Under the pieces are notes generated by a model. The model saw only the letters and a program-made list of their open reading frames with translations, ran no database searches and was not told where the DNA came from. Of a stretch of 26,419 nt of DNA, positions 1 through 9,900 are shown piece by piece. Source of the stretch: Willaertia magna. Taxonomy: Eukaryota > Heterolobosea > Eutetramitea > Acrasida > Naegleriidae. A program made the translations under genes and the position numbers. The stretch lies in contig CADWAF010005442.1 of NCBI GenBank assembly GCA_902984215.1, forward strand, positions 1 to 26,419, given 5' to 3'. Every line of letters starts with the position of its first letter. Within the stretch, counting starts at the first letter, position 1.

Positions 1-567
1 TGTGTGGAAATATCTTTCATTTACGTATTTATCTAATTTTAGTTTCTTCCAAGTATTTTCTTTTAAATTAAATTGAAATAGTTCATTTGAAATTTGTGAT
101 TCATTATTTGTAAAACCACCAAATAAATATAATTTATCTTTATAAATACACATAGTATGTCCATATCTAGGTGATGGAATATAATCACTACTTGTCAATT
201 CATTATTTTGATATACCATTCTTTTCCATTCATCTTTTGCATTTAAATTTAATGAATACATGTCATTAAAATATCCATTACTTTTCCCGCCAAAAATAAT
301 TAAATCATTCTCGTAAATTACTGCACTGTGAAAGTTTCTTTCTTTAACAATAGAAGAGTTTTGTACTTTAATTTTATTCCAATGTTCTTCTTCAGTATTA
401 TTGTTATTATTATTTTGAAGATCAATTTCAAAGAGTTCGTTTGTGAAAATTAAATTATTATTGCTTACAAAACTGCCACCAAAAAGAAATAATTTATTGA
501 TAGTGTTGCTGTTTTCATTCTTTAAAACGGAAAGTGTGTGACCGAAACGTAGTGGAATAGTAGACAT
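1..567 (-). CDS. Kelch-repeat protein, 5' part only
   Basis: The first 189 codons are present; the frame is open through the left edge, so the C-terminus is missing. The start is the ATG at 567-565, preceded by an A-rich leader. Three Kelch units are visible: about residues 9-50 (GHTLSV then LFLFGGS), 79-118 (FHSAVIYENDLIIFGGK then EWKRM) and 134-176 (RYGHTMCIYKDKLYLFGG then NTWKKL). Each has the diagnostic Gly-Gly pair and a downstream Trp, except the first, where the Trp is shifted by an Asn-rich insert (about 52-57). Kelch units fold as blades of a beta-propeller that binds proteins, so at least two or three more should follow off the edge. No BTB or other domain lies in the visible part. 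It is divergent from the RCC1-like gene across a 305-nt gap. The specific partner or function cannot be told. Confidence 0.88.
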   Translation of the reverse strand, partial: MSTIPLRFGHTLSVLKNENSNTINKLFLFGGSFVSNNNLIFTNELFEIDLQNNNNNNTEEEHWNKIKVQNSSIVKERNFHSAVIYENDLIIFGGKSNGYFNDMYSLNLNAKDEWKRMVYQNNELTSSDYIPSPRYGHTMCIYKDKLYLFGGFTNNESQISNELFQFNLKENTWKKLKLDKYVNERYFHT

Positions 568-872
568 TTTTTTTGAAAATCAAAAGTGTTTTTTAATTGG
601 GGATTTTAGGAACAGTAGAACTAATGTGCTTAACAGTTCTTCAAACTACTAAATATCCATTAACACTCTTTTAAATAATTGAATTGCCTTACAATCATTA
701 ATATCTTTTTCATTATTAATTAAATAATCACATAAACAACAATACTATTACCGTTAAATATCACTTACTAAATAAATAGGTACATCAAAATAAGAAGAAT
801 AAATGTTATTAATTTTAATGTTAGGTTTAATAAGTATATTAATTGCCAAACAGGTATTAATAACCTGAAAAA
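568..872. other. Divergent intergenic region, Kelch / RCC1-like genes
   Basis: This gap separates two divergent genes and must hold both promoters and leaders. It is AT-rich without a clear TATA box, RNA gene or repeat. The leader next to the RCC1-like start ends in a run of A before the ATG. No open frame of note is present. Confidence 0.6.
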
Positions 873-1973
873 ATGCACACAATCAAATCCCTTGAAAGCC
901 ATCAACTTAACTTAAATTTTGAACAACCAATTAAATTAATAAAAGAAGGAAACGGTTTTTTAGTGATTGTCAATAATTATGGTGAATTATTTATTCACGC
1001 AAAAGAAAGTATTAAAAATATAAAAAAGCAACATTCTTTTGAAATTTCGGGAATGAAAGATCAATTTGTTAAAATCAATGAAATAAGTAATGTAAAATTA
1101 ATTGAATGTGGATATGATTATGTCGTTACAGTTAATGATTGGAATGAAATTATTATTTTTGGGAATTTCAATATTTTAAGTAAATATTTACAAAAATTTG
1201 GCGAAAATTATTTTTATAAAATTTCTAAACAAAATATGAATGAAAATCTACAATTTAAAAAAGTTGCCTGTGGTTTTGACAATATTATTTTAGTAACAAA
1301 CGAAAATATTTTATGGGTTGTTGGAGTAAATGATCATTCACAATTAGGATGTGATTCTAAAAAGAAAATTAAAAAATTTACAAAAATAAGTACTTTACAA
1401 AATGTGAATATTGTAGATGTGAAATGTGGAGATGATCACACTTTAATTTTAGATGATTTAGGTAATGTTTATGGTTCAGGATTAAATTACAGGAATGCGT
1501 TAATGTATATTGGAGAAGAACGAAAACTGACAAAATTTAGAAAATTAAAAGTTCCATTTAAAGTAAAAAAGATAAGTTGTTTGTCTCAAGAATCAATTTT
1601 AGTATCTACAAATAATGAACTATACATTTCATTTTCAAACACCATTCATAACAGAAAAATAATTTTAACGGATATTAATGTTAATTATATTTATTCTTCT
1701 TACCTCAATCCATCTATTTATTTGGTTACTTATGATGGAATATGTTACAATAGTAATTATTCTAAATTAGATTTTACTGTTAAAATGGAGTGTGAAGATA
1801 GTTATAAAGATTTAAAATATTTAACAGTGTTGCCTGGTAACGGTATTATTGTTTATAGTGATTATTGGATTAATAATGAAGAAGATTATGGTAAAAATAT
1901 CCAATCATTTAAAAGGAAATTAATTAATTGTAGTTTACACAATAGAGTGACAGATATTTCTTTTTTAATTTAA
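873..1973 (+). CDS. RCC1-like repeat (beta-propeller) protein
   Basis: A 366-residue protein starting at an ATG preceded by AAAAA. RCC1-type units are seen at about residues 76-97 (IECGYDYVVTVNDWNEIIIFG), 130-160 (VACGFDN, then WVVGVNDHSQLG) and 182-203 (VKCGDDHTLILDDLGNVYGSG). The CG.DH/CG.D. signature followed by a hydrophobic strand and G.N..QLG is typical of the family. The units before and after these are weak, so this is a divergent, probably seven-bladed propeller with little else attached. RCC1 itself is the nucleotide exchange factor of Ran, but most RCC1-like proteins in amoebae are general interaction scaffolds and nothing here points to Ran. No signal peptide or membrane segment. 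The stop is followed by an AT-rich trailer. Confidence 0.85.
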   Translation: MHTIKSLESHQLNLNFEQPIKLIKEGNGFLVIVNNYGELFIHAKESIKNIKKQHSFEISGMKDQFVKINEISNVKLIECGYDYVVTVNDWNEIIIFGNFNILSKYLQKFGENYFYKISKQNMNENLQFKKVACGFDNIILVTNENILWVVGVNDHSQLGCDSKKKIKKFTKISTLQNVNIVDVKCGDDHTLILDDLGNVYGSGLNYRNALMYIGEERKLTKFRKLKVPFKVKKISCLSQESILVSTNNELYISFSNTIHNRKIILTDINVNYIYSSYLNPSIYLVTYDGICYNSNYSKLDFTVKMECEDSYKDLKYLTVLPGNGIIVYSDYWINNEEDYGKNIQSFKRKLINCSLHNRVTDISFLI

Positions 1974-2119
1974 TTATTTTTTTAATTAAATTTAAAATAA
2001 CCCATTTTTTGTAAACAATTATACATTACTAACCGTTCTATTTTATTATTAGCAATTACCAATATTAATATTTTTATTGAGGAGGTGATTGCTCTTTAAA
2101 AAAAAATGAAAAGAATAAC

Positions 2120-2135
2120 TCAAAGCGCGCTTTGA
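2120..2135. repeat. 16-nt perfect palindrome TCAAAGCGCGCTTTGA
   Basis: TCAAAGCGCGCTTTGA equals its own reverse complement and has a six-base GC core inside DNA of much lower GC. It lies in the 293-nt gap between the RCC1-like gene and the broken gene at 2267. The symmetry suits binding by a dimeric protein; no function is shown. Confidence 0.5.
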
Positions 2136-2266
2136 AGAAAACAAGAAAAAATTTACAACTATTTAATTTCTCTGTCATTAATTAGGCTTTTCGCAATCTC
2201 AAAATGAAAAGATAACTGAGGTATGCTGTTTAACTGTAATAATAATAACTAAAATTATTTTAGCTT

Positions 2267-2917
2267 ATGGATTATGAATATTGGAAAACTGAATTTAAAA
2301 CGTTCAACATAAATGCTCCAAAATGTGCAATATGGGTAGATATATCTATTAGACGTGGCGTGGAGGCTGCTAATGAATATATTTTCAGAAATTTTTATTA
2401 TTGGAATTCAGACCTCTTTTCGTTAGAGCAGTTGACAGAAATGAAAAATGACGTTTTTACTTATTTGAAAAATAATATTGCAGATAAAAGACCAGTTCTT
2501 TATTTTTTTAAGAGCATAACGAATTATTTAACAGATACAACCCAATTCAACCTTTAAAACATGAATATTTCGAGTTTTACAAACTGAAGGAAGAACAAGT
2601 GCTAATCACTCAATTATTGTGGAAGTACTCACAGCAAATTTGAATATAATTTACCTATAGGCACAGAATCAAAAGTAATAAGAATTCAGCCACCACCCAA
2701 ACAAGAATTTGACAAGTTAGTAGAAAATTATGGATTTAGGAAAAACCCTTTAATTAATTTAATAACTGGAAGAATACAGGGGGAATTGAGACTTTTGAGA
2801 CATTATTATAAGATAAATTACCAAATCAAAGATTTTTCTAAAGTTTTAGAATGATTTGCCCGCGAGAGAAATCCAGAATTTAAAAAGCAAGATTCCAAAA
2901 TATTTTTGTTCTATTAA
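2267..2917 (+). pseudogene. Degraded gene: two frame changes and one nonsense codon
   Basis: An open frame of 96 codons starts at ATG 2267 and ends at TAA 2555-2557. Coding-like sequence then continues in the next frame: from about 2512 to 2640 one reads NELFNRYNPIQPLKHEYF and EEQVLITQLLWKYSQQ, ending at TGA 2641. From about 2606 the first frame is again coding-like (EYNLPIGTESKVIRIQPPP, then LVENYGFRKNPLINLI and LRLLRHYYKINYQIKDF) to a TGA at 2852-2854. It goes on past that stop as FARERNPEFKKQDSKIFLFY to TAA 2915-2917. No GT-AG intron bridges these breaks, so small indels plus a nonsense change (perhaps CGA to TGA) are the simplest reading. I do not recognise the family. Just before the ATG, TTATTTTAG resembles a 3' splice site and GTATGC near 2220 a 5' site, so an upstream exon is possible. 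Sequencing error could explain one break but hardly all three. Confidence 0.6.
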
Positions 2918-2953
2918 TTTATTCATTTTATAATATTATTAAATTTAAATGTA

Positions 2954-3026
2954 GCACTCTTAGTTCAGTTGGAAGAACATCGGCCTACGAAGCCGGGGGT
3001 CGGGGGTTCGAGCCCCTCAGAGTGTA
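2954..3026 (+). tRNA. tRNA-Arg (anticodon ACG)
   Basis: A complete 73-nt cloverleaf. The acceptor stem GCACTCT pairs with AGAGTGT (one G-U at the first pair). The D stem is GTTC/GAAC with loop AGTTGGAA. The anticodon stem TCGGC/GCCGG encloses CTACGAA, giving anticodon ACG, read as ICG in eukaryotes to decode CGU, CGC and CGA. The variable loop is GGGTC. The T stem GGGGG/CCCTC encloses TTCGAGC. The discriminator base is A3026. No intron, and no encoded CCA. The internal Pol III promoter is intact: an A box from position 8 (TAGTTCAGTTGG) and a consensus B box GGTTCGAGCCC at 3005-3015. Confidence 0.96.
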
Positions 3027-3028
3027 GG

Positions 3029-3033
3029 TTTTT
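3029..3033 (+). terminator. Pol III T5 terminator of tRNA-Arg
   Basis: A run of five T begins three bases after the mature tRNA end, the expected RNA polymerase III stop signal. On the opposite strand bases 3034-3032 read TAA, the stop codon of the convergent serine protease, so one short segment serves both genes. Confidence 0.85.
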
Positions 3034-3965
3034 ATTTCATGTTTTTTCTAATCCATTTTCTGAAATAGCTAACAGACGTGTAAGCTCCTCTATTTTTGAT
3101 GGAGTCCTCTGTTCCACACACCGCAGGTCCAAAACTCACAATCCCTGTCTGCACATATCTTTTCTTTTTTCTATACATTAATGGCCCACCTGAGTCACCT
3201 CTACATCTCAATGATTAAAACAAAACTAAACATATAAATATTACTTACTTGCAAGTATCTAATGAATAAGTTTAGTATTAATAAAGTAAACTTTTACCTA
3301 CCTTGTCCTCTTCCACTTCCAGCACAAATTTGCCCTTTATATAATTTCATTCCTAATCTTGTACAATATTTAGGATTGACAATTGGAGAAATTGCTTTCC
3401 TTAATGCATTTACGTAACGTGTTTTAGGGCCAATACTACCCCAACCAGTAATTATGTGTTTAGTTCCATATCTTGGAGTTTTAGTTGCAATTGAAATTGT
3501 TCCTGCTCTTACTTTCTTAAAATTAATAGGTGTACTTAATTTTACCAGAGCAATGTCATTTTCTCTAGTGACAAGACTATACCTTTTGTGAACGATTGCC
3601 CTTCTTACTTTATGTCTACTGCAATGTCTCTGTACACCAATACGACTTTTACAATTGCCTAATATGTTTGTTCCAACCACAATGCTATAAAGTCCGATTG
3701 GATAACGTTTACCTGTTTCTTTATCAATGAAACAATGAGCTGCTGATAATATCCAATTTTTATTTACTATTGTTCCAGCACAAGTGTGTTGATAACCAAG
3801 AGGATCGCTTTTTGATGCCTTTCTTTGAATGGAAGCCATGAAGGGAAATTCTCCAATCTTTGCTTTTGTACCACCTTGAATTACAATTTTACAAACGGCA
3901 AACCCATGCATAAAGAAGAACAATGCTGTCACAACAAGTAATAATAAAGTCGACAATGTGTGCAT
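3032..3965 (-). CDS. Secreted trypsin-like serine protease (family S1), two exons
   Basis: Exon 1 runs 3965-3298 and exon 2 3206-3032, about 280 residues. It opens with a signal peptide (about residues 1-24, hydrophobic core LLLLVVTALFFF). An unusual activation-site region KIVIQGGT follows, where typical members have IVGG. Catalytic His77 is in LSAAHC, Asp137 in NDIALVKL, and the oxyanion/Ser motif GDSGGP (Ser about 228) is on exon 2. TGWG and the CAG of the 182 loop are present. The last exon ends with GAYTSV and an FRKWI helix, as expected for S1. A frame read without splicing stops at 3296-3294 and would lack the catalytic serine, so the intron is required. With the splice chosen, the loop reads GQGRCRGDSGGP: residue 189 (chymotrypsin numbering) is Gly rather than the Asp of trypsin, with Arg at 190, so P1 preference is not predictable. 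Likely secreted or phagosomal. The transcript must run antisense through tRNA-Arg, since the nearest AATAAA-like signals lie beyond it. Confidence 0.88.
3207..3297 (-). other. Intron in serine protease gene
   Basis: A 91-nt AT-rich intron, 5' GTAAAAG and 3' ATTGAG on the minus strand. It is needed to join exon 1 in frame to the GDSGGP exon. This choice restores the Cys of the CRGDSGG motif (Cys191), whose partner (Cys220) is present on exon 2 in PAVCG. Two other in-frame solutions exist: the same 5' site with 3' TGTAG (exon 2 from 3200, lacking Cys-Arg), or 5' GTAGGT at 3301 with exon 2 from 3197. Confidence 0.7.
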
Positions 3966-4242
3966 TTTTCTTTTGATTATTCTTACCGTTTTAATTGTGG
4001 TGAAATTTGTTTAAAAGTATTTTTCCTTCTTTTCCTTAAATAGAAATTATCTTTTTTTAAATTTCTCAAATTTATCGTTTCATTGTTGATTTCCTTTCAA
4101 CTAACTGAACATGAGTGAACTTCATACTGTTTGTAGTTCTGAAATTGTGTTTTTTATTGTTTTTTTATGTATAACTGTTCTTGAAAGGTCTGTCAACCTT
4201 TACCTTAATAAAGAACGTTATTTATTAGTAATATTATTATTA

Positions 4243-6687
4243 TCACCATAATTTCTTTTTACCAAAGAATGAAAAGATTGAAGAAACAACTGGTGATTTG
4301 TTTGATTCTTCTTTTTTAGTTTCACCAAATATTTCATCCTCTTCAGCATGTTCTTCTTCATTACTACTACCATTAATACTTGTTTTTGGTGAGGCAACCA
4401 TTACTTGTTTATGTTCTACTTGAATAGATGGAGATAGTGGCTCTTTGTTTTGACCATTGCTATTATCTACAGTATTTGATGAAAAGATAGTTCTTAATTT
4501 AGAAAATAGTGATGTTTTATCTGACTCTGACTTTTGTCTAAAATATTCTTTAATACTATCTAATCCTTTATCAATAACTTCTTTTGGTGGTTCTACTAAA
4601 GAAATACATCCTGTTAAATCTAATACTTGTAAATAAATTAATTCTAATATTCCTTTACCACTAATTTGCTCTAAATAAGGACAATCATTTAATAATAATA
4701 TACGTAAATTAACTAGAGTTGATATTTCATCTGGAATACATTCTATTAATGTTGCAGTTAAACTTAATTTATACAATTTAGTCAAAGGTGATTGAACATT
4801 AACAGTTCCAGTATATACCTTTTTTCCAAATAATTGTTTTGGAAATTCAGTTAAATTTTTACAATATCTCAAATCAATTTCCATTAAATTAACTAACTCA
4901 ATAATACTTTCTGGAAGTTCAGAAATTTTACTTCCATATAAATCTAATTTCGTTAAATTCTTTAACTTTCCAAATTCTTCATTTATGGAATGAAGTGGCG
5001 TATGATTGGAAGATAAAATTTCTAAATTTTTTAAACCACAAATAGGTGGTACAATAGTTGTTAGCAATGGATTGTGACCAATTTCTAAATGATTTAAATT
5101 ATCTAATTGTTCAATATTTCTATTAAAATGGATTGGTGTTAATTTATTACCATTTAAAAATAATATAGATAATTTCTTTAATTTTGAAATTTCATCTGGA
5201 AGTTCATTATTAATTCTATTATTTGAAAGATTTAACATTTCTAAATTTATACAATTACATATTTGTGTTGGAAATCTATTTAATCTATTACTTGATAAAT
5301 TTAAATATTCTAACTTCTTTAAATTATCAAAAATATTATTTGGTTTATTTTTTCCTTCATTTAATAAATTAAATGTTGTAATTTTATTTTTAGAAATTGA
5401 TAAATATTTTAATTTTGTTAAATACTTTAATGATGGTGGACATTTCTTTAATCCCATAGAATCTAATTCTAATTTTTGTAATTTTGCAACATTTTTAAAA
5501 ATATCATCAGGTAAAGATAAACGATTATTTGATAAATTTAATTCTCTTAAAAACATAAAATTATCTAAAAAATCATTTGGTATATATTTTAAACGATTTC
5601 CATTTAAATATAATTCTCTACAATTTTTACATTCTAAAATTTTATCTAAAGGTAAATGTGAATAATACATATAATACATATATTTACAATAAAATTCTTT
5701 TTTTTCTTCTTTTACTAACAGTTGTTGCGAAGAAGCCTTTTCCTCAACTGAATTGACTACCGCTGTTGTAACAACATTATTTTTACTTTCCATATTTATT
5801 TCTTTAACACTTTTTTCTTCGTTTTTATTTTTTGATTTTACTCGTTTTCTTTTTGTTTTAAAGTAAGATAAAGACCAATTAATATGATTCATTGATAATT
5901 GATGTCTGTGAGAAGGATGAATTTCATAATTTTGTTTTATAAACCAATTAGAACAATGAATGCGATGAATAGATAGAGGATTAAAATCTTTTCTAAAGAA
6001 ATCATCTAATTCTTCAATACTTTCATTATTTAAACAAAAATTATTCTTCTTCTCTGATAGTGTTGTTGAACATTTTGGTACAGTAGAAGTTGTTATAAAA
6101 TCATTATTTACATTATCCTTAATGAAAATATCTAACAAGCCTTTATCCTCACTTTTATCCTTGTTTTTATTATTCAATTGAATAGGCTGTAGTATACTAA
6201 GATCAAAATTATTTTTACTTATTGCATCCTCTTCTTCATCATCCGATGAATATGCATGAGTTTCAATGAAACTACAACAACTACTTGAAGAAACCTCTTT
6301 TAAAGTGGAATCAAGGCTTTTAGGTTGCGGTTGACAATAATAAACAATTTTTTTAGCGCCACTGGAACAACTAGCAATGTAATTTGGACCTTGACAAATA
6401 CAAGGAGTGACAGTGGTAGTGACAGTTGTTGATAGGTTTTCTTCATCTTGTTCTTCTTCTTTTTCACTCAAGTCATTGGAAGAAATGGGAGAATGAATGG
6501 GATGAAGAGTCGGTAAAGAATTTAATTTAGATTCATCGGAAAGTAACGATTCAAAGTAAATTTTATTATTAGACATTTCTGTTGATGAGTTGTTGTTGTC
6601 ATTAAGTATGGAAGGAAAGGAATATGATACAGTCGGTGTTTTATTTTCAACACCAACGTTTTCATGTGCTGATGTAAAAGAAAACAT
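4243..6687 (-). CDS. Leucine-rich repeat protein with long disordered N-terminus
   Basis: 814 residues. The first ~330 are low-complexity (Ser, Asn, Glu/Asp runs) with a basic, NLS-like cluster near 279-288 (KRKRVKSKNK). From about 355 to 700 there are roughly a dozen LRR units of the L..L.L..N.L..LP kind, for example ELYLNGNRLKYIP, ELNLSNNRLSLP, YLNLSSNRLNRFP and KLDLYGSKISELP. They end in EPPKEVIDKGLDSIKEYFRQ (about 699-718), the P..EV...G...I..Y.R capping helix seen after many eukaryotic LRR domains, including Roco-type and small Ras-group LRR proteins. No Roc GTPase, kinase, TIR, signal peptide or membrane span follows; the tail (720-814) is disordered and ends with SIFSFFGKKKLW. Probably an intracellular scaffold or small-GTPase-pathway protein; that is inference from family type only. 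Confidence 0.87.
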   Translation of the reverse strand: MFSFTSAHENVGVENKTPTVSYSFPSILNDNNNSSTEMSNNKIYFESLLSDESKLNSLPTLHPIHSPISSNDLSEKEEEQDEENLSTTVTTTVTPCICQGPNYIASCSSGAKKIVYYCQPQPKSLDSTLKEVSSSSCCSFIETHAYSSDDEEEDAISKNNFDLSILQPIQLNNKNKDKSEDKGLLDIFIKDNVNNDFITTSTVPKCSTTLSEKKNNFCLNNESIEELDDFFRKDFNPLSIHRIHCSNWFIKQNYEIHPSHRHQLSMNHINWSLSYFKTKRKRVKSKNKNEEKSVKEINMESKNNVVTTAVVNSVEEKASSQQLLVKEEKKEFYCKYMYYMYYSHLPLDKILECKNCRELYLNGNRLKYIPNDFLDNFMFLRELNLSNNRLSLPDDIFKNVAKLQKLELDSMGLKKCPPSLKYLTKLKYLSISKNKITTFNLLNEGKNKPNNIFDNLKKLEYLNLSSNRLNRFPTQICNCINLEMLNLSNNRINNELPDEISKLKKLSILFLNGNKLTPIHFNRNIEQLDNLNHLEIGHNPLLTTIVPPICGLKNLEILSSNHTPLHSINEEFGKLKNLTKLDLYGSKISELPESIIELVNLMEIDLRYCKNLTEFPKQLFGKKVYTGTVNVQSPLTKLYKLSLTATLIECIPDEISTLVNLRILLLNDCPYLEQISGKGILELIYLQVLDLTGCISLVEPPKEVIDKGLDSIKEYFRQKSESDKTSLFSKLRTIFSSNTVDNSNGQNKEPLSPSIQVEHKQVMVASPKTSINGSSNEEEHAEEDEIFGETKKEESNKSPVVSSIFSFFGKKKLW

Positions 6688-6921
6688 TTTTTTATGACTT
6701 GGTTTTTAATTTCTTGTCAATTAAAGTTTAATGACAAACTTCCTTTCTTCTATTTCTTTCCTTTTATCAACAGTTCGTGACAAACCAGCTATAAATTTTA
6801 TAAATTTATTAATACTCCCAACTTCTATTGTTTACTATTTATTGTTTTTCTGTTCATTTTAAAATCATAGTTTTGAAAAGGAAATAAATACGATTTTAAT
6901 AAGTAGACTTTACAAAAATTG

Positions 6922-9900
6922 TTAATCTCTGAAGAAAACTTTAGCGCCACTGAATGAGAAGAATAATAATTCAAATTCTCTCTTGTATGAATCAATTCTG
7001 TTCAAAGTTAATTTCATTGTTTGTAACTCATCTTCAACTTTCTTTTTCTTTTCAACTTCACTCATCTTCTTTCTTGTTTCATTTCGTTCTTCATTTAATG
7101 TTTTAGCAACAGATTCAAACCAATGCAATGAATCAAATGCACCATTTTGAGATAAAACTTTTAAGATAAAAGTGACACCTAATGCAAAACCATCATCTGT
7201 AAAGTTTGCTTCTTTTCCAGATCTAAGCATCTTATCTTTCGAAATTAACATTGCATCAACAAAACTTAAAGTTAAGGCTGGAATGATAATAAAGAAATTT
7301 TTCAAGTGACTATTTTGCTCCTTTTGTAATTCATTCTTAAATACAGTTTCTAATGTTTTGAAATAATCACTCTTACTTGATTGTGAAATTTTAGTCATAT
7401 TATAAACAACTTGATGCAATTGATTTGCAGCTTCAGCTGTTTCATCAGAGAAAATATTCTTACAAAGAACAGAAATATTATTTGCATCTACTTTTCCACT
7501 ATTGTTAGTATTATCTGTGTTACCTTCTTGACCTCCTTCTTGAGGACCATTTTGTTCATTGCCCTCTGATTTTTCTTCATCTACAATATCAGGGAAACTA
7601 TTGATTGGAACAAATTGAATAGCGTCTGCAATATATCTTAAACCACCTGCTCTTACCATTCTAACATAACCTAATGCATTACCAATTTCTGTAATTAACA
7701 AACGGAATTGATCCAAGTAAGAAATACCTGAGCTGGCTGCACCTAAATTCTTAATATCTTTGACTAATTTCTTTGCCTTTTTGAATGGGAACTTATTATC
7801 TAGTTTTAAGGCTTCTTCTTTGTAGAAACGATTATCTTTGATTAATAATGATTTGATATGATCATCGAAAAGGAATTGACTGAATACATAAAGTTTCTTT
7901 CCTAAATATCTATAAACAAAGTTGATTGTTGTATTCATTATACCAGTACCATGAGTACGAATGGAATTAGCAACATGACGAATATTTAAAACATGTAAAT
8001 TCTTTGCATCTGTTTTACCTGGTTGTTCAATAAATATGTTTGAATTTAAATGATAACTAAATTTTGTAACAAATGTATGAATATTTCTAGTAATTTCTAA
8101 CACATCCAAACCTTGATCTAATGTTTGACCAGGTAAATAAGAGTTTACTAAAGTTAAATTATATTTTTGTAATGCTAAACTACGCATCTCTTCATAATTC
8201 TTCCAATCATGATTAGCAATAACAGTAAATTCGTAAAAAGTACGAGATAAGTAGTTTTCTACATATTTTTGTACATTTATATATTCATCATAAAACTTCA
8301 TTGGTTGTAAAGTTTTAAAGAATAGAGAAACATCTTTAACTGTACTAATTAATGCTTCACCTTTAACACTCTTTCTTTTTTGTAATTGATCATTATTATT
8401 ATTGGCATTGTGAATATTTAAACGTAAGTCTGTTTCAATTTCTTGACAAAGCGGATCTAAAATATTTTTTGTTAAATGTGAAATAATTTCATTCTTATAA
8501 CTATCAACTAAAGACTTTCCTCCATCCTTTAAGTGAATACCATTAGGTGTGGAAGCATCACGCTTTGAAAGTAAAATGCCATAAACTGGATCTTGCAAAG
8601 CCTTCACCATAAATGTTAGTTGTAATACTTTGGATGGATTTTCAAAGATAGATCCAAAGAATACTGGTATAATACTTCTATTCCAGTAAAGGAATGAACA
8701 ATCAGTATATTTGTATAAATGTTCAGTGAAATTAGATAAAACTTCTAATTTTGAAATATTTTCTAAAACTTCAAAGAATTCAGTATCTTTAAATAATCCT
8801 GATGTTCTAAATAATGCAACATTCAAAGCCATTTTCAATAAAGTCAATCTTTTCTTTGAAGGACTACCGGAATCTAATAAATGTAAGCTCAGTAATACAC
8901 CAGCTAATTGGTCAATATCAAAATTAGATTGTTTCTTCTTTGTTTGTGACAATCTATTTCTTAAAATAGTTAAAAACTTTTGAACTTTAAAAGTTAAAAA
9001 TTCAAGCATAACACTGATATGATAACCTAATTGTTCTGTCATTTTCTTTACAAATGACATTTCTAAACTCTTTAACATCTCAATAGCTTGACAACAATAG
9101 TTTACCTTTTCAATATTTAAAGATTTTCCAGTTAAAATGTGAATGTAGAAAAATGTCTTAATTAAATAAGAAATTTGATTTGCTAATGAAATTCCTTGTA
9201 AAATAAGAGTTGCCTCTAATGCAATAGAATCTTTACCAATAAGCTCAAGATTAGATTCAAATCTAGATTGAAAAACTTCTATTCTTAAAACTAAGTTAGA
9301 AATAATTATCGGGAAGTTTTTAGTTAAATTTTCTAAATATCTCAAACGATCTGAATCAATTTCTTTCTTTGGATTTTTAATACCTATAATACGCATCATA
9401 TCTGGAATTTTAGTTGTTAAAAACTCTGCAGGTGAGAATACAGTATTACCAAATAAATGAATGATAGGAATTTTACGTTGGAATTCCCAAATTTGTTTAA
9501 AGAATTTCTTCAAGCTTTGATGGTCCATCCACAAATTAACGTATAAAATATATAAACCAGTCAATCCAATAAATTCTTCAATCTTTTCAATATCAGTTGG
9601 TGGTGTATTAGGTACTTGTAATTGTACAATTAATGAATTTTGGAAAGTATTTTGAATTTCACTAAAATAATTCTTTAACTGAAACTCAAATTCTTGTTTC
9701 AATACATTATTTCTTTGAACAGTAACATTAACAATCTCTTCACCACTTACTTCCCCAGTAGGACTAACTGGAGTTTCATTTCCAGTAGGAGTACTAGCAT
9801 TATTACTACCACCAGGATAAACAATCGTTTCATCAAAGGCTTGATTTAAACAAGACTTAAAAATTGAATCATCCAAAACATCTCCTTCAATTTTTTCCAG

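Noticed and set aside
2081..2090. GGAGGTGATT shared with 10894-10903
   Set aside because: A 10-base match between two gaps in 26 kb is weak, and the flanks do not agree.
2969..3181. 70-codon plus-strand frame over the tRNA and the protease last exon
   Set aside because: It starts inside the tRNA and is antisense to a clearly conserved GDSGGP exon.
8711..8983. 90-codon plus-strand frame inside WASHC4
   Set aside because: Antisense shadow of a conserved coding region, with no promoter or leader.
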